Shown piece by piece: positions 22,601-26,777 of a DNA stretch of 26,777 bases. Source of the stretch: a virus. How positions within the stretch are numbered: position 1 is the stretch's first letter; every line of letters begins with the position of its first letter. Below the pieces are notes generated by a model that saw only the letters and a list, made by a program, of their open reading frames with translations, was not told the DNA's origin and did no database searches. The position numbers and the translations under genes are program-made. The stretch spans positions 1 through 26,777 of the IMG/VR virus record IMGVR_UViG_3300028610_000649. One strand, written 5' to 3'.

Positions 22601-23999
22601 CAGTAGTTTCTTCCATCAACTCGAAAGCTTTTTTCGCTGCTCCGGCACTGTTTTCCATTTCCTCCAGGGCTGCATTTAGCGCATTTCCCTCATTTGATGT
22701 GAGATTCAAAGCACCAACCATAGCGCGAACGCGACCAAGCAAATCAGCAAACTCTTTACTGCTGCCAGCAGTTGCGTCCTTCATTTTAAGCAACACGCCT
22801 TGGAGACCACCAAAACGACGAATCGCTTCAGGCCCGTCTTCAACGCCCCATTGATGGTACAACTCTTGTAGCTTTTCAGTAGGTCGCAGAAGTTTTTGGG
22901 ATACTTGTGTCAACTGAGTGATAGCCGTATGTGCCGGCACACCCTTTTGAGTAAGGGCTGCTATTGCAGCGGCCATTTCCTCATACTTGATTCCAAGAGC
23001 GGCGGTGAGAGGGGTAACACGTCCAAGCACGTCACCAAACTCACCCATGCGAAGACGACCTAATTCAATCGTCTTGAAAAGAACATCTGAAACACGATCT
23101 ACTTCAGATACATCTAAAGCATAACTGTTCATAATTGAGGACAGGGCGTTTACTGATTCCTTTAACTCGGAGTGAGTGGCAATAGAAAGTTTTGCCGCAT
23201 TCTCCTCGAAACGAAGTGCATCCCCAGCCTCAACAACTTGATTTGATAGAGTCTGATACAAACCTTCGGCAACTTCATCCGCTGCAATACCAAGATTAGT
23301 AGAAAGCTCTAAAACAGACGCGCTCGCCTCGTCGAATGAACCAAGAGCACCTCTAGCAATTGTGGAAACTTCACCAACGGCTATTGACAATTGCTTAGCA
23401 GCCTCATGTGCTTCAAAAAAGCCGCTAACTAGTTTACTAAGCGCGCGTACAATTACCTGTGCTTGGACAACTCTAATTACAGTTTTCCAAGACAAAGTAA
23501 TCAACTTGGCCGCATTCTGACCGGCATTGCCGGCGTTATTCATAGAGTTTTCAACTTTGGCCGCCGCTCCCGCTGTGGTAGTAGCCCCTTGTTGAACGAC
23601 CCTGCTAGATTGTGCAGCAGCTTGACCGAGACTGGTCACCGCTGTGACGCCTCGATTCACTCCGGTACTATATTGAGAAAATCCCGCCCCCGCCGAAACT
23701 ACAGTTTGTCCTAAGCTACTGAATGCTTGGTTAGTTTTCTGCACTGTAGCCGGAACCGATGGGGGCACGCCCCCAGCCTTTGCCAATCCTTGCATGGCGG
23801 ACCTAGCTGTTTTAGCAGCGGAGCCGAGTTCTCGCAATGCTGCGCTGGCTGGTTTCGCTTTAGTTGTAAATTTCGTTAGTGCCTTATTCGTAGATTCCAA
23901 GCCCAGCTTAAATTGATTAAGCTGCTCTTGCAATTTACGTAATTGCTCAATCGCACTTGAGGCGTCGAAACCTAGTTTTTGTGTAATTTCCTCTGGCAT
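19662..23999 (-). CDS. Tail tape measure protein
   Basis: At 1445 residues this is the longest gene of the window, and it sits directly after the tail chaperone region. The N-terminus is coiled-coil. Residues about 180-480 match the TP901-type tape measure core (VGEVSTIARGALGSFDEA, LSTNLGIAADEVAEGLYQTL, FGDVLGRVTPLTAALGIKYE, MAAAIAALTQKGVPAHTAITQL). Two hydrophobic stretches follow (about 508-536 and 541-568), which probably cross the host membrane during DNA injection. A long helical charged region follows, then a poly-Ala segment with cysteines (about 20 residues of AAMAAAA type) and the C-terminal motif GGFSPRGQDRIPIMAAPGEF. At about 0.15 nm per residue the tail would be roughly 215 nm. 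The ATG overlaps the upstream stop as TAATG. Confidence 0.96.
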   Translation of the reverse strand: MPEEITQKLGFDASSAIEQLRKLQEQLNQFKLGLESTNKALTKFTTKAKPASAALRELGSAAKTARSAMQGLAKAGGVPPSVPATVQKTNQAFSSLGQTVVSAGAGFSQYSTGVNRGVTAVTSLGQAAAQSSRVVQQGATTTAGAAAKVENSMNNAGNAGQNAAKLITLSWKTVIRVVQAQVIVRALSKLVSGFFEAHEAAKQLSIAVGEVSTIARGALGSFDEASASVLELSTNLGIAADEVAEGLYQTLSNQVVEAGDALRFEENAAKLSIATHSELKESVNALSSIMNSYALDVSEVDRVSDVLFKTIELGRLRMGEFGDVLGRVTPLTAALGIKYEEMAAAIAALTQKGVPAHTAITQLTQVSQKLLRPTEKLQELYHQWGVEDGPEAIRRFGGLQGVLLKMKDATAGSSKEFADLLGRVRAMVGALNLTSNEGNALNAALEEMENSAGAAKKAFELMEETTGRKAEKAWNALSNQVIKFGKSLLEVSAPIAKVITLLTSNFDYLAAAMLGVGAAALVMSGKFALAALTLAGFSVSVKALAASLLSLWPIALAVAAAMATIYVTKAIQDWSDVQTEIMERQKKNTEEWTAAHEAWSQRRIQTTKKEFEEISKITSAGWAAQTKAYKRAVLAFEAESTGIKTVITNTINDLFQQRKKMIDEIRKAATGADDAIKTSMEVIAKTQESISDSAFKREKRNMSDRQKLWAEIERAQDAAGRARKAYATAGANEEDAAHARKLSQLAESRAEEAVSTAEELGHKGDIRRAENELDKIRQTRIRSELGFQAERRKLQDATHKEELLRLDQAGVKAEELYKKLIKLADPMAKAGVPKLMAQIKADTLEIAELMPEIQASLEAAFPSDFDIFERLNIQESMDKIKSELQSSFSKAQIDWSNITTELQTTLSQKVYTVGVKIEIENEHIIKEFVKRFGEIDIFKDAGKMGSQMEIVLKDIIANWEALQRKIENTTKTSIDALKNSIESISFDNIHTGFGKVDKGVEGIRSGLEILAQQALGLAEAGKPWTGEMRLQHAQLLGIAEIMRKNGELTNNQVKGFKNAFNQLAKGQKASLEAVEATNEQLEMGEGSYLNAVEALDKKVAAEKAATEAAKATTQEAVGTKEQLEGAKQAVVDMPGVAAQATEAISKETNQASLLKAELQGAVQAQKDLTLAKTVPAEAAAAPTQPPPPEKTAEELNAQAEAARQLTSELIKVDTQFSTVLENIDGVTQAIGGTAEIAAQIAASMDQAAMAVGTLQFGFEAVTVHITTGIELMGNLTTAINGAATATNAATTAAGSWQTQLQGCANAGYAAEAAMRAAAAAAMAAAAACASASAACSGGSAAAYYGGPSVRYRSDGGFSPRGQDRIPIMAAPGEFIVSAKNARRFSSQLQAMNTGREPIYRERGGPVTNIGDVNVSVTQGEGASQTARDIATALQRELRRGTSRLS

Positions 24000-24514
24000 T
24001 ATGCCACCTTTGTCAATCGGAGGAACTTATACGGATTAGGTAAAACTGTATAACGTGCAAACCCTTCAAATTCCTTTGCCCCAGCCTCTTGGAAGTGGTA
24101 AGGTGTGTGGCTATGTAAGCCAGCACGTCTAAAAGGAGCGGGCGGTTCAGGGCCCCAAACTGCATGGTTATACTCATTATACGCAAGATATCGCAGCGAA
24201 CTACTATAACGAAAATGCCAGCGAGATGCTGAAGCTTTAAGCTCCAGCCCACCCTCGCCCGTGGAACGACCTAGTGACTCCCTGTCCTTACGACTTTGTT
24301 GGGGACCATAGGGAATACTCATGCCTACATCACGGGCCAGAGCTTGGAACGTAGCCCTTGACGCCTTGGACCACGTAGGAATAAGAGCGATAACAGTAGC
24401 GTGAAGCCACATTTGAGCAGCTTGCTTGATCCAATCTTGCATGAACTTGTCAAGATCGGCTTTGTAAGCTGACACATCAAGTTTAATTGACTTAAACCTT
24501 GGCTTCCATCTCAT
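23999..24514 (-). CDS. Hypothetical tail-module protein, 171 aa
   Basis: Between the tail chaperone frames and the tape measure gene. The N-terminus is basic (MRWKPRFKSIK) with two helices; the middle is polar (GPQQSRKDRESLGRSTGEGG), then beta-like YSSSLRYLAYNEYNHAVWGP and a Pro-rich end with PYHFQEAGAKEFEGFARY. The YSSSLRYLAYNEYNH element followed by an aromatic end recalls tail-completion (gp10-like) proteins, but their usual place is between capsid and tube genes, so I leave it unassigned. AGGAGGAGAGG precedes the start; the ATG overlaps the stop of the GT frame as ATGA and the TAA overlaps the tape measure ATG. Confidence 0.72.
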   Translation of the reverse strand: MRWKPRFKSIKLDVSAYKADLDKFMQDWIKQAAQMWLHATVIALIPTWSKASRATFQALARDVGMSIPYGPQQSRKDRESLGRSTGEGGLELKASASRWHFRYSSSLRYLAYNEYNHAVWGPEPPAPFRRAGLHSHTPYHFQEAGAKEFEGFARYTVLPNPYKFLRLTKVA

Positions 24515-24786
24515 CGGCGTCCTCTCCTCCTACCCTTAGCTGGTGGCTTCTTAGCGCCGCTTCCGCCGCCGCCAAGCATAGCCTTTTTCTCTTCCATCTC
24601 ATCATACTCGCGAACTTGCTGATAAGCTAGAATAAGTGCTTGCGTCCATACGTCAGTATCATCCCAGTTTTCCTTTACGCCTGGGGGACGGATTCCGAGA
24701 CGCTCGCAGGATCGCCAGATGGTGTACTCTCCAGTTCGGTATCGGGGCCATAATATTCGCCTGGCTCCTGAACTGGACCACGTAGA
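24511..24786 (-). CDS. T extension of tail assembly chaperone, made by -1 frameshift
   Basis: In the -1 frame relative to the G gene an open frame without its own start codon runs from about 24816 to the TGA at 24513-24511. It encodes a folded-looking segment ending the fusion: RRILWPRYRTGEYTIWRSCE, LGIRPPGVKENWDDTDVWTQ, ALILAYQQVREYDEMEEKK, then a Gly/Lys/Arg tail. This is the usual layout of tail chaperone G and GT. The best slip site is the minus-strand GGTTTTTC (24792-24785), where GTT TTT can slip back to GGT TTT; a fusion there would be 146 residues of G plus 91 residues of T (237 aa). The slip site is inferred. The TGA overlaps the ATG of the next gene. Confidence 0.78.
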   Translation of the reverse strand, partial: STWSSSGARRILWPRYRTGEYTIWRSCERLGIRPPGVKENWDDTDVWTQALILAYQQVREYDEMEEKKAMLGGGGSGAKKPPAKGRRRGRR

Positions 24787-25223
24787 AAAACCTCGCGGGC
24801 TTCCTTCAATTTGGCTTCATCCAAAGCGTTTGCTTGCATTACACAAACGATGATGCGGTTGACCTCTGTAGATGAAATACCAGCCTCTTTAAGTTCCTTT
24901 TGCCACTCCATCCATGTAGACGGATCACTAATGTTGATCTTTTCCCATTCAACGTTGCTAGGCTCAAGAGACTTCAGCACCATATAAGCAAAACGAAGCT
25001 CGCCATGTTGCTGAACTCGTTGCATATATGTTTCGTCATTGGCATTGGGCTTCCATCCATCTTTCGTACGGATTCCAGGCGGAGTAGGCAATGGACAGAG
25101 AGCTTCAAACTCATCCATATCTGCTACAGCCCGAGCACGAATTACAATGTTTTCACCTTCTAATCGCGGCAGTACAAGAACTTCTTCCGCCGGACCTTGA
25201 ATCTCTACTCCTCCAATTTTCAT
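24675..25223 (-). CDS. Tail assembly chaperone G
   Basis: 182-residue protein: MKIGGVEIQGPAEEVLVLPR, IRARAVADMDEFEALCPLP, a helical core (MQRVQQHGELRFAYMVLKSL, STEVNRIIVCVMQANALDEAKLKEAREVF), and an acidic Ser/Pro-rich end after the slip region. Size, position between tail tube and tape measure, and the -1 frame continuation identify it as the G part of a tail assembly chaperone pair, which binds the tape measure protein and helps tube polymerisation. GGGAG lies 7 nt before the ATG. The last 36 residues after the slip site are present only in the unshifted product. Confidence 0.85.
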   Translation of the reverse strand: MKIGGVEIQGPAEEVLVLPRLEGENIVIRARAVADMDEFEALCPLPTPPGIRTKDGWKPNANDETYMQRVQQHGELRFAYMVLKSLEPSNVEWEKINISDPSTWMEWQKELKEAGISSTEVNRIIVCVMQANALDEAKLKEAREVFLRGPVQEPGEYYGPDTELESTPSGDPASVSESVPQA

Positions 25224-25239
25224 CTTCTATCTCCCAGGG

Positions 25240-25274
25240 TTAAAGAAGGTGGGAGCGGGGAATCCGCCCCCACC
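25240..25274 (-). terminator. Terminator or attenuator after the tail-tube gene
   Basis: On the minus strand GGTGGGGGCGG and CCGCTCCCACC form an 11-bp stem (one G-U pair) followed by TTCTTTAA, 13 nt after the tail-tube stop and just upstream of the chaperone ribosome binding site. It would lower expression of genes after the abundant tube protein, a common arrangement in phage structural operons. Confidence 0.7.
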
Positions 25275-25286
25275 GAATTAACATAC

Positions 25287-25797
25287 TTATGCACTACAAT
25301 CAGTGATTGTACTACGTGCCGCAGTTGCTTCGCTTACATTGCAACGACCAGACACGGCGATTGTTGCTTCGCCAAGGTCAAATTCCAGCGACTCATAACG
25401 GAAGTCGGAGAACGTAACCAATTCGTCTTCATCGCTACCACACGGTACACAATGCATTACGATCATATCAACAGCATAAGGCTCGCACAAGTCAGACGAA
25501 CTTGACACCCACTCTGAAGCATCACTTTGCTGCTTCAAAGCATCGACTGGCGTAATGTCTTCGCTTGTGCCGGTTGTGATATGTTCATAAACAAATTCCA
25601 AGGATACTTCAAGCGGTTGCTCGTCACCTTCCTTAACTGTGTCGAGATCGCCACGGTCAAGCAAGTATTCGTATTCCTTAGCTTCTGTCCAAGTAACATT
25701 TCCTTCACCAATCTTCACCTCAATCCGTTGAGAGATGAATGTAATCACATCAGACTGAGCCGGAACTTCCGCACCCCAAGCAGGTGTGAAGACAAAG
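25287..25797 (-). repeat. About 510-bp direct repeat, shared with 26070-26580
   Basis: The 3-prime parts of the two tail-tube genes are direct repeats. Most differences are single third-codon-position changes, and a stretch of just over 100 bases (around 25335-25440 and 26118-26223) is identical by eye. The repeats lie in the same orientation about 780 bp apart, so recombination could delete or convert one copy. Confidence 0.9.
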
Positions 25798-26042
25798 TTT
25801 GTCGTCGGACCTGTAGTGGCAGGTGTTCTCCCTGTAACTGTATATGTGGTTACGTTATTCACGGTATTAACTGTAAACCGCGCGCCAACCGGCACTAAGT
25901 CAGTGTCAGTCGTATTCAAAACTACTGTGTTGATATCAACATCAGTATCAGATGTAGCTGGCGTAGCTTCATTGATTGTTGCACTGCCGCTTAGACCATC
26001 TTGAATGTAAATGGTCGCATCGCGCAATTCAATACGTGCCAT
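25287..26042 (-). CDS. Major tail (tube) protein, copy 2
   Basis: Start placed at 26042 (MARIELRDATIYIQDG), with AAGGAG 8 nt upstream; the open frame reaches 26060 but without a better start. Residues about 30-85 are Thr/Asn-rich beta strands; the second half has the tube-type signature RIEVKIGEGNVTWTEAKEY, YLLDRGDLDTVKEGDEQPLE, VSLEFVYEHITTGTSED, and FDLGEATIAVSGRCNVSEA. This fits a tail tube protein in the expected position upstream of the chaperone gene. Its last 170 residues are almost identical to those of the gene upstream, while the first part differs. The next start follows a terminator-like hairpin. Confidence 0.85.
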   Translation of the reverse strand: MARIELRDATIYIQDGLSGSATINEATPATSDTDVDINTVVLNTTDTDLVPVGARFTVNTVNNVTTYTVTGRTPATTGPTTNFVFTPAWGAEVPAQSDVITFISQRIEVKIGEGNVTWTEAKEYEYLLDRGDLDTVKEGDEQPLEVSLEFVYEHITTGTSEDITPVDALKQQSDASEWVSSSSDLCEPYAVDMIVMHCVPCGSDEDELVTFSDFRYESLEFDLGEATIAVSGRCNVSEATAARSTITDCSA

Positions 26043-26069
26043 AATATGGCTCCTTTTCAACTATCATGT

Positions 26070-26777
26070 TTACGCACTACAATCAGAAATTGTACTACGC
26101 GCTGCAGTCGCCTCACTTACATTGCAACGACCAGACACGGCGATTGTTGCTTCGCCAAGGTCAAATTCCAGCGACTCATAACGGAAGTCGGAGAACGTAA
26201 CCAATTCGTCTTCATCGCTACCACATGGTACACAATGCATTACGATCATGTCAACGGCATAAGGTTCACACAAGTCAGCCGAACTTGATACCCACTCTGA
26301 AGCGTCACTTTGCTGCTTCAAGGCATCGACTGGTGTAATGTCTTCACCTGTACCGGTTGTGATGTGTTCATAGACAAATTCCAAGGATACTTCAAGCGGT
26401 TGCTCGTCACCTTCCTTAACCGTATCTAGATCGCCACGATCAAGCAAGTATTCGTATTCCTTAGCTTCCGTCCAAGTAACATTCCCTTCACCAATTTTCA
26501 CTTCAATCCGTTGAGGAATAAATGTAATCACATCAGACTGACTAGGCGTTTCCGCCCCCCAAGCTGGTGTGAAATCAAAGCTTGATGTTGGAGCAATACT
26601 ACCCGCCACTGTTTCTGTAATAGTAACAGTCGTAGTGCCGCCAGTAAGGTTAGTTCCATCGCCTACCAACATTTCGCAATCTTTACTTCCTTCAGCACCC
26701 TTAAATTCAACAACCCAATTGGTTGAAGGACCAGGGCCACCCGTCACCGCTACATTACCAGTACCGATTGTCGATAA
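26070..26777 (-). CDS. Major tail (tube) protein paralogue, N-terminus cut by window edge
   Basis: The frame is open to the right edge with no start seen; 235 residues of the C-terminal part are present (beginning LSTIGTGNVAVTGGPGPS). From FTPAWGAE onward it is almost identical to the downstream tail-tube protein (differences such as FIPQ for FISQ, TTGTGED for TTGTSED and SSSADL for SSSSDL). The N-terminal part is different: TNWVVEFKGAEGSKDCEML, then VTITETVAGSIAPTS. It would be the first tube gene transcribed. AGGAG-type spacing for its start lies beyond the window. Confidence 0.8.
   Translation of the reverse strand, partial: LSTIGTGNVAVTGGPGPSTNWVVEFKGAEGSKDCEMLVGDGTNLTGGTTTVTITETVAGSIAPTSSFDFTPAWGAETPSQSDVITFIPQRIEVKIGEGNVTWTEAKEYEYLLDRGDLDTVKEGDEQPLEVSLEFVYEHITTGTGEDITPVDALKQQSDASEWVSSSADLCEPYAVDMIVMHCVPCGSDEDELVTFSDFRYESLEFDLGEATIAVSGRCNVSEATAARSTISDCSA

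Overview
This window is a 26.8 kb piece of a long-tailed (siphovirus-like) double-stranded DNA phage or prophage. The evidence is a right-to-left tail module (two tail-tube paralogues, a frameshifted tail assembly chaperone, a 1445-residue tape measure protein and tail-tip proteins), a separate phage-type replication operon, very tight gene packing with many ATGA stop/start overlaps, and two tRNA genes. Capsid, portal, terminase, integrase and lysis genes are not seen; capsid and packaging genes would be expected beyond the right end, upstream of the tail-tube genes. The host cannot be named. Shine-Dalgarno sequences (GGAG/GAGG), one good sigma70-type promoter and several hairpin plus U-tract terminators point to a bacterial host.

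Layout. (1) 1-3,883, minus strand: small accessory genes of mostly unknown function in a coupled operon, with a tRNA-Glu, a tRNA-Met-like gene, a strong RNA hairpin and a secreted protein gene among them. (2) 3,902-4,934, minus: a self-contained cassette with its own promoter and terminator around one gene for an SPFH/prohibitin-like lipoprotein. (3) 4,954-6,660, minus: a two-gene operon (ParB-like protein and an unknown 244-residue protein) ending at a terminator. (4) 6,661-7,026: the only long non-coding stretch, an AT-rich region flanked by near-perfect 43-bp inverted arms, from which the replication genes diverge. (5) 7,027-11,856, plus: HNH-AP2 endonuclease, primase-polymerase/helicase, dATP/dGTP diphosphohydrolase-like protein, a tandem-repeat protein and a DEDD exonuclease. 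(6) 11,853-26,777, minus: the tail module, ending downstream in cysteine-rich genes and a 39-residue very basic peptide.

How it fits together. The primase-helicase, exonuclease, nucleotide-pool enzyme and ParB-like protein form an early replication unit arranged around the inverted-repeat control region, which is a candidate origin or operator. The tail module follows the usual order: tube, chaperones G and GT, tape measure, tail tip. The most unusual items are the inverted-repeat region whose right arm carries what looks like a remnant of the parB-like gene start, the SPFH lipoprotein cassette, the LRVSRQH-repeat tail protein, the tandem tail-tube paralogues with near-identical C-terminal parts, and a repeated four-cysteine module in two adjacent genes at the end of the tail operon. 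All functional statements rest on reading the sequence by eye; no database search was run.
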